From NCBI GenBank assembly GCA_017506865.1, contig JAFCMP010000179.1:744001-808000 (forward strand): DNA of 64,000 nt, read 5' to 3'. Position numbers and translations under genes: made by a program. This document shows, piece by piece, positions 24,001 to 33,164 of the stretch; position 1 is the stretch's first letter, and the number at the start of each line of letters is the position of its first letter. The notes under the pieces were generated by a model that worked only from the letters and a program-made list of their open reading frames with translations, was not told the origin of the DNA and did not search any database. The stretch is from Tribonema minus. Taxonomy: Eukaryota > Sar > Xanthophyceae > Tribonematales > Tribonemataceae.

Positions 24001-27000
24001 TGACTCGTCCTTTGGCTCTCACTGCTGTGATGCCTCCTGTCTACAACTTGAAGTCCATGAGTAAACGACTCCGACTCGACGTGACTCGCTGCCGCGACGC
24101 AGGACCGCTCCAATCCTCAAAACGCTTTGTGAGGTCGAGTCCATGAGTTCAAGTACACGAGTAGATACACCAGTCACTTTCTACATGAATGTACATTTTT
24201 TTATTATAAAGAGTACATGAGAATTAATAAAAAGTACATGGGTACATGACTTATTTGGCTGTTTGTGGCTGCTACAAGTACATAGGTACTCGAGTTGTTT
24301 TTGCGGGCTGCCGCAACATTAGTGTACATGGAATTAGTAAGAAGTACATGATAATTAATAAAAAGTACATGCGTACATGACTTATTTGGCTGTTTGTGGC
24401 TGCTACATGTGCAGGACCGCTCGGTGTTTGCAAGCCACAGGCTCAACCGCGACGTCTGGAGCGACGAGACAGTGCGCGCCCTTGTCTCAGAGAGCTTTGT
24501 CTTCTGGCAGCGCGAGGTCACCAGGTATGTATTTATGTGAACAATGTACTCGCTTTGTGTACTTTTGATGCATGTAGGATGATCACACCACGCGAGGATC
24601 GTGTGCGGTACTTCATAGGCACGGTGTCAACAACGTAATGCATGACTTTGATGCTAGCCTTTTGTCTCAGAGAGCTTTGTCTTCTAGCAGCGCGAGGCCA
24701 CCAGGTCTGAGCAGCATGTATATCATGTACTTGGTGTATGTACTTTGACGTATGTAGGGTGATCAGTTCGCCAGACGACGAGGTACGTACGCGTGTATCT
24801 ATGTATGCATACATGTTTGTATGTATGCATACATGTTTGATAAATCAGAGCACACAAGCAGGTACTTCGCAGAAGGGATTGTTTGCAGCACGATGCGACC
24901 AGCCTAAGATCAGGGTTAGGGTTAGGGTTATGTTTAGGTTTGCACGGTGAGTAGAACACAGACGCTGCGGCATGCGCAATGGCGCAATGCCAGTGACCAT
25001 TCAATATACGTCTCGGTGCTCTCCCCCCCCCCCCCTGCCGCCCCTCTCCCCTCGTGACACAGCGACAGCGCTGCTGCAAACGCTACGCTGCACACAACAT
25101 GACGCTGTCTACAGCCAACAATTCACATCGCAGTGCTCCAATGTCCCCCCGCCCCCCCCCCTCCCCCTCGCCATCATGATGCAGCGAGGACGCACAGGGC
25201 TTCTGCGAACGCTGTAGCATGCGCAGCGACGCGCTGCCTGTTACTGCCATCATTGATCCGCGCTGCTGCCATTAGCAGCCCCGCTCACTGCTGCTGTCCC
25301 CCGTTCTCATCACGATGCAGTGAGGATGCACAGGGCTTCTGCGAACGCTACAGCGCATGCAGCGACGCACTGCCTGTAACTGCCATCACCAACGAAAACT
25401 CAGACCTGTCTCTGTCATGCCGCGTACGCGTCTGAAGGCACACCGGGATGCACAAGGTTGCTGCCATGCACGACAATGTTCACCCCCCCCCCCCCCTTCC
25501 CCCCTCGCCCCTCTCTCCGTCGTGACACAGCGACAGCGCTGCTGCAAATGCTACGCTGCGCACACTGTGACGCTGTCTACAGCCATCAGCTCACATCGCA
25601 GTGCTCAAATGCCCTCCCCCACCCCCACCCCCCCATGCCATCACGATGCAGCGAGGATGCGCAGGGCTTCTGCGAGCGCTACAGCGTGCGCAGCGACGCG
25701 CTGCCTGTGACTGCCATTATTGACCCGCGCACAGGCGGTATGCTGGTGCGTGTGGAGGGCTTCATCAGCCCGGAGGTGCGTCACCTGTTAAAGATCACCA
25801 AAGTTGAAGTAAGCAGTGCGCGGCAAACGCGTTGACTGGATTGCTCGTGCCCATTGCAGACTTCATCGGCCGCCTGTGTTGAAGTTTATGAAAATTTGAG
25901 TAGGTACTGCAGTTCCGCTGTTGGCGTGCTGGTGTGTGTTGAGGGCACCGACAGTTCAAGTGCGCATTCGCTGTCGAAGTTAATCAGTTGCTTGAAGTTG
26001 CTGTCGCTGGGCACTTGACTCCGTGCCAGTGCACTTGTGGCACGGTTCACTGCAACCGGTGCTTTGAATCAGCTCTGGCAGCATGCATGCCCCTGACGGG
26101 GGGCGTGGAGCGAATGACATTATGTGTTGAGGTCACTGTTTGTGCGCGCGTGCATGTTATTTGCAGCAACCGCCATTTGTCCCAGGCCGAATGCTTCATC
26201 ACCACGCGCCTGCGTACATGCACCTTTGGATAACCATTTGGTGGCACTGCATCCTGTGTGATTGCTTTGCTCCTGTGTGTTCGACTGCAAGTTTATGTGC
26301 AGAGATGTGAATTTCTGAGCTCCTCACTTTGAATGCTGTCATGTGCATGCAGGATATGTTTTCGTTTGATGACATTTTTTCACTCTGAGCACCGCGCCAG
26401 TAATGCGTGTGCAGCATGTACTTTAAAAATTTGAAGTTGAATTTGTCACTGAGCGCTGCCATCACGCGTGCGCAGGACATGTCATCGCTCATCATGGAGA
26501 TCATGGAGTCGCGCAGCACTAAAGCGGCATTACGTGTAGGCAGTACTTCAAATTCAAGTTGAACTTAGTACTTTAAAATGAAGTTGACCTTATAACTGCC
26601 GTGCGCAGGACAAGTCATCGCTCATCATGGAGTTCATGGAATCGCACAGCATATTATGACGTGTAGGCGGTACTTCAAATGCAAGTTGAACTTATCACTG
26701 AGCGCTCGTGCGTGCGCAGGACATGTCATCGCTCATCATGGAGTTCATGGAATCGCACAGCATGGAACGGCTCCCCAGCACGGCACCGAAGCTCAGGGTC
26801 ATTGGAAGGAAGTCGTCGTTCGCAGGGTGAGGGTTAGGGTTATGGTTTGCAGGCTATGAACGTGAGGGTTAGGGTCAGGTTAGGGTCAGGGTTTGCAGAA
26901 CGTCCTTGTTCGCAGGGTGAGCTCTGAGTGTAGTTCAGAGTTGCTGAGCATTCGGCTGACGCTACATTCAGCGCTGATTAACCGGATACATTTAGCAGTA

Positions 27001-30000
27001 GTTGCTGCTTCACCTGATATTACCACCCAACCCCGGGGCCACTGGCAGGAAGAGCTCCACAGTTGGGACGAGACAAGTCATTTGTTCGTTACTCTCGTAC
27101 TCGTAGAAGCACTCGTACGCAAGTACTCGTACTGTACGAGTACTTGTACATGATTTCGGAGGCAGTACTCGTGCAGTACGAGTACTCGTACATGGATCCT
27201 GGGGCGGTACTCGTACAGGACGATTACTCGTACATGATTTCGGAGGCCATGCTCGTACAGGACGAGTACTCGCACATCATTCCGGAGGCAGTACTCGTAC
27301 AGCACGAGTACTCGTACACGATTGTCATACCAGAACTCGTACAGTACTCGTACTCGTTTACTCGTCTCGTCCCAAGTGTGAAGAGCTCATTTGCAAGGAT
27401 ACTTTGTTGAGGGTCACAGCGAAGAGTGGGCATTTTTGACGTGCAATGCACCACTGATGGATAGTATCAGGCAACGATTGCTGCTTCAAACCATCCCATG
27501 GTGCTCTTAAGCCAGGGGGGTTGCTGTACAAGTTTTCGCCAGTTTGCCGCACAAATGTAAGATGTTTTTGGCAACATGTGCCTCAGATCTAGAAACCAGC
27601 AGGGGGACACAAGGCGCTAAGGGGCAATGGTGGCCCTAACCTAGCCCTCGTGCTCAACCTGAGAACGCAGATAACATGTGAAGCAGTCTCGCGTACATGT
27701 GAGCACTGGACAACCAACGAACTCGGCTCAATGTGGGCCCAGCTATATAGCTTGCTGTGTCTTCTGTGATGTCACGAGTGCCTGGCACGATTGTTTGCAA
27801 GATTCAGTCAGCCGTAGCCGCCCTGGTTCTGACCCACTTGTGAATGTCGTAGGGCAGGGCGATCGAACAGGGAAAGCTCGCTTGCTTGCGGGGCGAGCTT
27901 CAACTCTGCAGGGTGGACTTGAAGCGCAGCTTGCCGCCATGGCAGTGAAGTTGCAGTTCGGCTGAGGAGTGAAACCATGCCGACAGATAGTACTAGGCAA
28001 TAGTTCATTCTTCAACTCCTGTTTGATGCCAAAAAACTGAGCATCATCAGCCGCACAATGGTCTGCAGGTTCACACATCAGGTTCACACGTCGTAGCTGC
28101 CGTGTCCTGTGCTGAGCGCTGCTGTGTGGTTCTGCGGCGATGGCGGCACGCAACATGACCTCATGACGGAGCTGGTCATCGGCTTCTCGTCGTCAATTTG
28201 CTGTACGCTTCGAAGTCATTATCGAGATATTCATGTGCACGCCTATAGTGGAGCTCGGCCATTGACCTGGGTGTCAGTGCTCAGCGTCAACACTCATTAC
28301 ATTACATTCACGGTGTGTGCACTTCACGTCATGAATATACTGTTGCACCCACAATGGAGCTTCTGCAGTCTAAAGAACTGAGTGTACCTGTTCAGTTTAA
28401 TCATAACTTTACGCTTCAGTGCATGATTTCAATGTATGCACGCTGGGGATGGATCAGCCAAAGAGCTGAGCATTGCTGCTGCACATTCACATGCACTTTG
28501 GTGCATGAACATGTAACGCACGCTTGCCATGAAGATTTTTGTAGTCACAAAGGTGAGTTCCGCCCAGTCCAGTGGTATGCTAAGAACACACTTCGGTGCA
28601 TGGTTATTACGCTTAATCGGGATGGAGCACAGAGCTGAGCATTGCTGCTGCGCCCTGCGCTGCGCAGGCATGAGGATGAATCATCGGAGTATGCCGCCAA
28701 TCACAGCGCTGACGAGGCTTACGAAGACGGAGACGCAGCCGAGGAAGCACAGGTGGGATGTTGAGCGTTGTGCATGCCAGTTTGGCCTTATTTTGATGGA
28801 AACGCATCAAAAGGTCGTAGAGCTCTGGGCGACAAGGAGTGGTTGGCTGCAATTGTCTCTGCCAATGACAGTGGTCGCCGCTGCTGCAGTCATTGGCCAC
28901 GAGACAAATAGTGCCATCATATCCACAGCAGTCAAAAGACTTATGTGTGCAAGCTTTCTAACGTTGGAGGCATGAAGACTTTTTAATTTGATTCTGGCAG
29001 GTGGGGGGGATGTCGAGCACTGTGCATTCCATATTGGCCTTCATTGTGGAGATCTCGATCAGTGCTGGCAGGTGGGGGCGCATCGAGCGCTGTGCCAGTT
29101 TGGCCTTATTAATGCAGTTTTTGATCAGTTCTGGTATGCGCTGCGGACACCGTCTCTTTGAGCTGCGCGTCATTGCTGGCAGCAGCGGCAGCGCCAAAGG
29201 CCTTGCTCTTGCCTGCTTAAAGCGCTCAATGCCCACCGCCTCATGTGGTTCAACGGTGTGAGCCGCTTGATCATCCACATCGGATGTCACCTAACCCTAA
29301 CTCTAACCCTAGCCACACATTCCAGCCCCCCTGTCTATGTGGTCGCTGACCCCAAAACCTATGTCGTCTCGCAGTGTTATCGCTCACATCAGTTGTTGCG
29401 CTTGGTGCGTGTCGCCTCTGCAGGAGGAGCCTCTGCCCGATGAGCCGTTGGGGCTAGGGTTAGGGTTTGGTATGAGCTGCTTTATCATCCACATCGGACG
29501 CCTCCTGAACCTACCCCTAGCCACAAATCCCTACCCTCTTTCTGTGTGATCACCTGACCCCAAAACCACGCTGTTACTGCGTTGTCGCTGACATCAGTTA
29601 TTAGTAACTTATTACAGTTGGTGCCTGTCGTCTCTGCAGGAGGAGCCTCTGCCAGAAGAGCCGCCGGCAGATGCGCCCAATGCGACGCGAGTGCAGATAC
29701 GCCTCGCAGGTGAGGCACCTTATTGGGGGACTTGTGTCTACAAGAATGGTAGACCATGCTCCGGAAGTGAACGCACAAGATCAGCTTTTGATGTGATTAT
29801 TCGTTCAAAATGGTCCAGATGAGCCGCCGGCAGATGCGCCAAATGCCACGCGAGTGCAGATACGCCTTGTAGGTGAGGCGCCTTATCAGGGGACTTGTGT
29901 CTGCCAGAACAGGAGAAAAGTTGGACCAGGCTCCGGATGCATTCGAATGGGGTTGATTTTATTGTGCTGTGTGTGTTCAGATTACCGCAAGGACATATCC

Positions 30001-31833
30001 GACCAGGCCATTTTATGAAAGCAATCGGATCAATCGCGCACTGGCATCGACAGCTCCCACCCCCGTGTAAATCATTTTGACTGCAGAACGAACTTGTAAC
30101 ATCGAGTTGCCAATATGGCGGCCTGGCTTCCGGTGGCTGAGGGCTTCAATGTGGCAAACTTCAGATGTGGCGTTGTACAACATCCATCTGTTTGGATTGC
30201 TTGTCCACCGGCATGCTACAGTAAACACGTGATGCCGTTGGATGCTGCAGTGCCATTGCTGCAGCGAGTGTAGCATATGACACAGGTGTGACGACAGAGA
30301 GGTTGAGCGCGTGCAACGTATGACTAAGGGTACAGGTGTGGTGACTTGGGACTTGTTCGTGCTTGAGCTGAGCTTTCCGGCACGCGCACTTCAGTGCGCA
30401 CGTGCACGGTAGCCTCAGTTTCGTGCCTGGAAGGAACTACGTAACATAGGCCGCATTATGTCACGAGGGACTTGCTCAATTCCTGCGCCGATCGCGCATT
30501 GGGGTCGCTACAGTGCGTTTATGTTTCAAGTACACGATGTGCGCACAACTGGCATACTTTGAAGTAGGGTGAACGTGTAGAAGCGAAGGTCACAAATTTG
30601 CTCAGTGATCGGGGCACTTTGAGAGTATGCACTGTAGCAACCATGTAAGCATGGAGGCCATTGAATCAAGGCTGGAGCAAAACTATGTGCAGCATAATTC
30701 ATTTTTCTACCTGCTTGATTCGTGTGTGGATTACGCACACGCATCATCAGTGCTCGACTCTTGGTGTATGCTCATGTGCTAAACGAATCAGCTCTAGTGC
30801 TCCTTCTCTATGCACGCTATTTGCAGCGCTACGGGGCCTTCTCTATGCGTGCTAGAAGTATTTGAAGCTCTGCGCGCGCTCTGTTCTCATGTTGCCCCCT
30901 TGCTGTTTCCTCCGCCCTGTACCGTTTCTATGTGGCGGCCAAGCAGATGGCGGCAGCACAGTGACGCGCCGGTTCCTGCTGACCACGCCCGCCACCGCGC
31001 TATTTCAGCTTCTTAAACAGCAGGTGAGCAAGTCATCCGTTGCAAGAGTCTGGGCTGAATAGTATATACGAAGTAGCAAAAATTAAAAACTTTAAAGGCA
31101 GCAATTAACTCAACCAAAAAACAATTATCGCCAGTTTTGGTATGCTCTCTTGATGTGTGCTTGGCGAGCATCGTAGTGTCTGGACGATTAGGAGCGGACC
31201 ATGTGGAGTGCGATACGAGCCGCACGCATCGAGGGGTACATGCCATATACAGTAGGGTTGAAGTTACGTTTAGGGTTAGTTGACCACGACCCACCGACAG
31301 CACTCGCCTGTCTGTGTGAGTTTTCCACCTTCGCACACTGTAATGTACTCTATGCTGAACTGGGGCACTCCTCCTGAAACAGAATGATTAGGTTTGTTGT
31401 CCCCTCTTTGTCCAATGCATGTTCCCGATGCTGGTTCTCTGCCGGAGGCTGTTGCACAACGGCTTTTCAAGCTGGGTATTGCAAACAATTCTCCAATAAA
31501 ATGCGAGTGTCGCGCACAACTGCCTATGTACTCTTAGAAGCCGCACTTGACGCCGATGCTGCTTCTGTGCAGGTGCCAGAGGCTGCAGCAGAGCGGCCAT
31601 TTGAGCTGGTGACAGCAAAATAGCCTTCAAGTGTGTAATGCGAGCGACTTGCACGACAACCTTTCGTTGAACTTGGGATCGATGCTGCTTCTCTGCAGGT
31701 GCCGGAAGCTGCAGCGGGGCGGCCGTTTGAGCTTGCGTCGACCTTCCCACGGCGCACCGTGTCAGCGAGCAGCGGCCAGACACTGGCGGAAGCGGACCTG
31801 GCTAATTCAGCGCTAGTCATGCGGTGGTCATGA
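12008..31833 (+). CDS. UBXN7-like: UBX-domain protein 7-like Cdc48/p97 adaptor, 17 exons
   Basis: Exons: 12008-12064, 13404-13501, 13840-13894, 14632-14804, 16043-16098, 17771-17875, 19445-19553, 20947-20998, 22337-22411, 23277-23318, 24415-24524, 25652-25775, 26720-26826, 28668-28752, 29640-29709, 30947-31023, 31699-31833. They sum to 1530 nt (509 aa plus TGA) and every junction keeps phase. The UBA-like domain (about 52-86) reads FMSITGADPDISAHYLE then AMGWQLEAAVTMFMEG; a poly-Gly linker follows, then EVRAPAPRLHDTLI. The UAS thioredoxin-like domain (about 236-370) has EWLFPPPTDM, WIMVNIQ, SHRLNRDVWS, FVFWQ and AIIDPRTG. An acidic linker leads to the UBX domain (about 433-509) with TRVQIRLADGG and the p97-contact FPR at about 481-483. 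In this family UBA binds ubiquitin and UBX docks on the Cdc48 N-domain for degradation of ubiquitylated substrates. Human UBXN7 is of similar length; I see no clear UIM. Exons 5 and 6 rest mainly on phase. The ATG is the first one joined in frame to exon 2. Confidence 0.92.
12599..13403 (+). repeat. eight-copy echo array ending at UBX exon 2
   Basis: The intron end plus exon start (GCTGAGCGCTGTGCAG|GCCGC...) recurs with its GTGCAG at 12599, 12711, 12835, 12959, 13085, 13197, 13317 and 13398. Spacings are 112, 124, 124, 126, 112, 120 and 81. Only the last copy continues into the full exon 13404-13501. Most copies also carry TGACTCATGAGTCA or halves of it. Confidence 0.9.
14805..15375 (+). repeat. 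donor-side echoes of UBX exon 4
   Basis: The end of exon 4 (GCCTCTGATGATGTGG then GGTGAGTACTGCATGTA) is repeated near 14884-14945, 15066-15115, 15163-15200, 15275-15310 and 15345-15375, with progressive decay. A single acceptor-side echo of exon 4 lies upstream at about 14386-14410. Confidence 0.85.
15538..15681 (+). repeat. dispersed ~165-bp repeat, copy 1
   Basis: Related to copies at 19160-19265, 28797-28956 and (minus) 54124-54290. Shared words include AGAGCTCTAGGTGACA, GTGGTCGCCGCTGCTGC and ATTGGCCA. It lies in UBX intron 4. It may be a SINE or MITE; no terminal repeats or Pol III boxes are obvious. Confidence 0.8.
15690..16042 (+). repeat. acceptor-side echoes of UBX exon 5
   Basis: Units containing CACACATGTATGCTCCTTGG, a G-run and GCTGCCTTGCxACAGGTACCTG occur at about 15690-15790, 15791-15910 and 15911-16050. 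The last runs into exon 5. Confidence 0.85.
16917..17100 (+). repeat. four-copy ~50-65-bp tandem repeat
   Basis: The unit GGGCTAGGTCxAxAACTGCCTxCTGTCGCTG recurs at about 16915, 16979, 17028 and 17071 in UBX intron 5. A perfect TTAGGG run lies at 16955-16977. Confidence 0.8.
17160..17770 (+). repeat. acceptor-side echoes of UBX exon 6
   Basis: Copies of TGCAGAGGGCGACATGxGC plus GGCGGCGGTGGAGCAGCGCT occur at about 17200, 17335-17395 and 17579-17640 before the functional exon at 17771. Intron blocks (AACCCATGTCCATTGCTACA, CTTAAACCTCGCCCT) are duplicated with them. Confidence 0.85.
17876..18700 (+). repeat. donor-side echoes of UBX exon 6
   Basis: The end of exon 6 with its donor (CGACGCTATGxCG...GGAGTCAGGTACTGGAGTCA) recurs about six times at roughly 17950, 18080, 18210, 18335, 18450 and 18640. 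Most copies continue into TGTATGCGCAATATAC intron sequence. Period is about 115-130 bp. Confidence 0.88.
18884..19300 (+). repeat. acceptor-side echoes of UBX exon 7
   Basis: The exon 7 start (GCAG|CGCTGGCGGGTCTTGA) is echoed at about 18880-18910 and 19125-19158. The inner block GGCGGAGCGGAGGTCAGG is echoed at about 19044 and 19277. Confidence 0.8.
19160..19265 (+). repeat. dispersed ~165-bp repeat, copy 2
   Basis: Same family as 15538-15681: it starts GGAAACGAATCGAAAGATCG and includes GTGGTCGCCGCTGCTGCAG. It is truncated at its right end where exon 7 echo sequence begins. Confidence 0.8.
19329..19347. repeat. (TA)n microsatellite
   Basis: A short TA run lies in UBX intron 6, with another TA/TG run near 19948-19965 in intron 7. 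Confidence 0.85.
19554..20180 (+). repeat. five donor-side echoes of UBX exon 7
   Basis: The coding stretch for EVRAPAPRLHDTLIHTP plus the GTGAGCA donor is repeated at about 19612-19690 (almost identical), 19755-19800, 19860-19930, 19978-20050 and 20104-20175. Between copies the DNA is rich in AACTTCAACTT. These are the freshest echoes in the window; several still read in frame. Confidence 0.92.
20999..21125 (+). repeat. echoes of UBX exon 8
   Basis: The exon 8 end (GCACTTCAAxxACCCAATGC then GAG|GTGAGCACACGTAACTGCA) has a second copy at 21028-21070. An acceptor-side fragment (GCTCAGAGGCG) reappears at 21105. Confidence 0.85.
21340..21590. repeat. tandem unit ending in telomere-type repeats
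   Basis: Two ~125-bp units start GAGGCGCCTTGAAGCTGATxG and end in TTAGGG runs. The run at 21434-21463 is five perfect TTAGGG copies, the longest in the window; a degenerate run lies at 21544-21580. They lie inside UBX intron 8. Confidence 0.88.
21641..21657. repeat. G homopolymer
   Basis: An uninterrupted G run lies in intron 8. Similar G or C runs occur at 1136-1165, 1309-1323, 25021-25034, 25484-25494, 41192-41202, 57227-57241 and 57523-57538. These are likely hot spots for length error. Confidence 0.8.
21780..22336 (+). repeat. acceptor-side echoes of UBX exon 9
   Basis: The block GTTCGCGCAGGGAGAGAGCA plus GCACGGAGTGGCT occurs at 22088-22150 and, more decayed, at about 21770-21800 and 21905-21945. 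The functional copy starts at 22337. Upstream intron (ACATGTGCTCATATGGAAAA) is duplicated with it. Confidence 0.87.
22410..22413 (+). other. GC donor of UBX intron 9 (GC-AG intron)
   Basis: Exon 9 ends ...GATACGCGGCAG followed by GCAAGT, the usual context of the minor GC-AG class. It is the only position that keeps both phase and the UAS-domain reading into exon 10. Confidence 0.75.
23126..23276 (+). repeat. acceptor-side duplicates before UBX exon 10
   Basis: Two ~63-bp units share AGCTCTxTTATGCGCGC, GATGCCAT and GTGAGTGACTCACGCCA. The second leads into the exon 10 acceptor. Confidence 0.75.
23520..24414 (+). repeat. GAGTACATG-rich intron with nested duplications
   Basis: UBX intron 10 is dominated by words such as CATGAGTACATGA and ACGAGTACxTGAG. 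It holds a ~200-bp duplication (about 23800-23900 versus 24010-24100, with GCTCTC[GA]CTGCTGTGATG). It also holds acceptor-side echoes of exon 11 (ATTAATAAAAAGTACATG, TTTGGCTGTTTGTGGCTGC) at 24230-24290 and 24355-24405. Confidence 0.75.
24660..24710 (+). repeat. donor-side echo of UBX exon 11
   Basis: TTGTCTCAGAGAGCTTTGTC plus the following TTCTxGCAGCGCGAGG is repeated nearly identically 180 bp after exon 11. It is followed by GTCTGAG in place of the functional GTATGT. Confidence 0.85.
25055..25651 (+). repeat. acceptor-side echoes of UBX exon 12
   Basis: The exon 12 start (GATGCAG|CGAGGATGCGCAGG and onward) is echoed at 25178-25260 and 25313-25395, both still coding-like (QGFCERYSACSDALPVTAI). 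A more diverged pair lies at 25058-25135 and 25523-25600, adjacent to poly-C runs. Echoes cover half or more of the exon. Confidence 0.9.
26471..26719 (+). repeat. acceptor-side echoes of UBX exon 13
   Basis: GCGCAGGACATGTCATCGCT and the following CATCATGGAG are repeated at 26471-26515 and 26604-26650, each followed by GTACTTCAAAT-rich intron. Only the copy at 26720 reads through to exon 13's end. Donor-side fragments recur at 26896-26925 and about 27030-27055. Confidence 0.9.
27062..27378. repeat. palindromic tandem repeat with inverted ends
   Basis: About six ~42-bp units each contain TACGAGTACTCGTA, a perfect palindrome, separated by ATGATTTCGGAGGCAGTACT-like spacers. The block is bounded by TTGGGACGAGACAAGT on the left and its inverted counterpart ACTCGTCTCGTCCCAA on the right. 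Both strands are open by chance of composition. It lies in UBX intron 13 and may be a hairpin-type mobile element with internal amplification. Confidence 0.8.
28440..28667 (+). repeat. acceptor-side echo before UBX exon 14
   Basis: AGAGCTGAGCATTGCTGCTG occurs at 28461 and 28631, the second leading into the exon 14 acceptor. CTTCxGTGCATG and AGAACACACTT-type words are shared. Confidence 0.7.
28797..28956 (+). repeat. dispersed ~165-bp repeat, copy 3 (most complete)
   Basis: It spans TGGAAACGCATCAAAAGGTC through GTGGTCGCCGCTGCTGCAG to GTGTGCAAGCTT. It lies in UBX intron 14, where it separates donor-side echoes of exon 14. Confidence 0.85.
28995..29115 (+). repeat. donor-side echoes of UBX exon 14
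   Basis: The exon 14 donor region (CAGGTGGGATGTTGAGCGTT plus TTTGGCCTTAT) recurs at 28998-29045 and 29068-29112. Confidence 0.8.
29280..29890 (+). repeat. echoes on both sides of UBX exon 15
   Basis: The start of exon 15 (CTCTGCAGGAGGAGCCTCTG) has an upstream copy at 29417-29450, with duplicated CATCATCCACATCGGA intron and CCCTAA tracts. Its end (GTGCAGATACGCCTxGxAGG then TGAGGCxCCTTAT) has a downstream copy at 29817-29910. Confidence 0.85.
31425..31698 (+). repeat. acceptor-side echoes of UBX exon 17
   Basis: TTCTGTGCAGGTGCCAGAGG and about 45 further bases form a copy at 31560-31622 that reads VPEAAAERPFELVTAK then stops. An older copy lies at 31430-31485. The functional copy is at 31699. 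Skipping to the first echo would truncate the UBX domain. Confidence 0.88.
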
Positions 31834-33164
31834 CAGGCTGCTGCATCGCCTCTGTCTGTAAATACATGTGCTTCAATATGAGTGCTTGAAGATGGACTTG
31901 ATCTGTCGCACTGTCTGCGTGGTGATGCGCATGATGCTGTGTGGTGTGGGAGGTCACATTGTTGAAGTACACCCGGGAAGCCAACATGTCTGAAGCAGCC
32001 CCGTGCGACCAGTATGCTATAATAGTAGTGTGCACCAAGTCGCATGAGTTCATATTCAAGTATGCTTTCTTGATGAAGTATATACAGTTGAGGTTCACCG
32101 CTGTGAATGTTCAGCGCTTGCACTGTATGGGCTGTCGTGATCAGCGAGCTATGAATACTTCAAGTTGTTTGTGCCACGCTCTGTGATGACGCCCATCATC
32201 AGTTAATTCACGCAATTTTGTCTGCGTTGGCCTGCATTCTGCGCCCTTGGCAAGGCTAACTGAGAAGAAACATCGCTCTGGGCTAGGCTAGTCTCGGGGC
32301 AAGAGCCAGGGACAGAGTCACTGACGCGTGGAAAAGAGTAAACCAGGGTGCATGCCGAGTCACACAATACATGACCAGTGCAGGGCGGGCCATTGCACGT
32401 CCCGTGCTAAACTGCATTAAGGCTTTAAGCCATGCGACATGGCCAATTTTTTTAAGCGCATCAGGCTCATGTCCGGTGCATGAGAACTTGAGTGAGCTTG
32501 TGCCACAATTGCAACAAAATACACTTGTGCTCGTGCGTAGCGAAGCAAGTGATGTTGCTGATGCGCAGCATGCCTGGGCATGCCAGCTCAGGATCGCTGA
32601 GTTTACCAAGCAGATGTGCAGCTGATGTCAGACAGATCGCGACCATCAAGATTGCAAGCGTCAAGCGAACGATTTCAAGTGCAAGTCGAACAGCAACAGA
32701 ATGCTCATTGTAGCAGCCATTCTTGCAATCCACAAGCGCTTTGTAGTGGTGTATGGCTGCTTGAGCAGTGCAACGGATGAAACGTGCAGTCATTGCTGCA
32801 CGTGTTGTGATTGTGCAGTAGGCGCTGCTGCTGCAATTGCGGACGCTGACACAATGTGATCACCGCAATGGCCTACTAGTCTGAAACGATGGTGTGAATT
32901 CTGACTAATTCCAAACTGGCTCATGTAAAAGTGAAGCAGCTGCCAAAAGCGAAGCATGGTCAACAGTGGCAGAATGAACACTCAAAAACATTGCAATGCT
33001 TTTATGAAACATACTTGTATTACTAAGCAGTGATCGCAAGCAGTGCTGCGTGTGCTGTCGCTGTGGTGTTCTATTATGCTACTCTCGTCCTATGAACTAA
33101 CTCATGCCCTACGTAGCGCTTAGGGGGGATGCTTTAGCTGCCTTTACAACATACTGGAGCCTAC
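31834..33164. other. intergenic, nothing recognised
   Basis: Only short open frames without splice-consistent partners are present. No repeats of the echo type are obvious. It should contain the polyadenylation region of the UBX gene; I could not single out a signal. Confidence 0.4.

Noticed and set aside
27063-27410. 115-codon frame with repeated VLVQYEYSYM units
   Set aside because: It is a by-product of the 42-bp palindromic repeat; frames on the opposite strand are open for the same reason.
32283-32793. Two overlapping 108-codon minus-strand frames
   Set aside because: No splice context, motif or composition bias; consistent with chance in this intergenic stretch.
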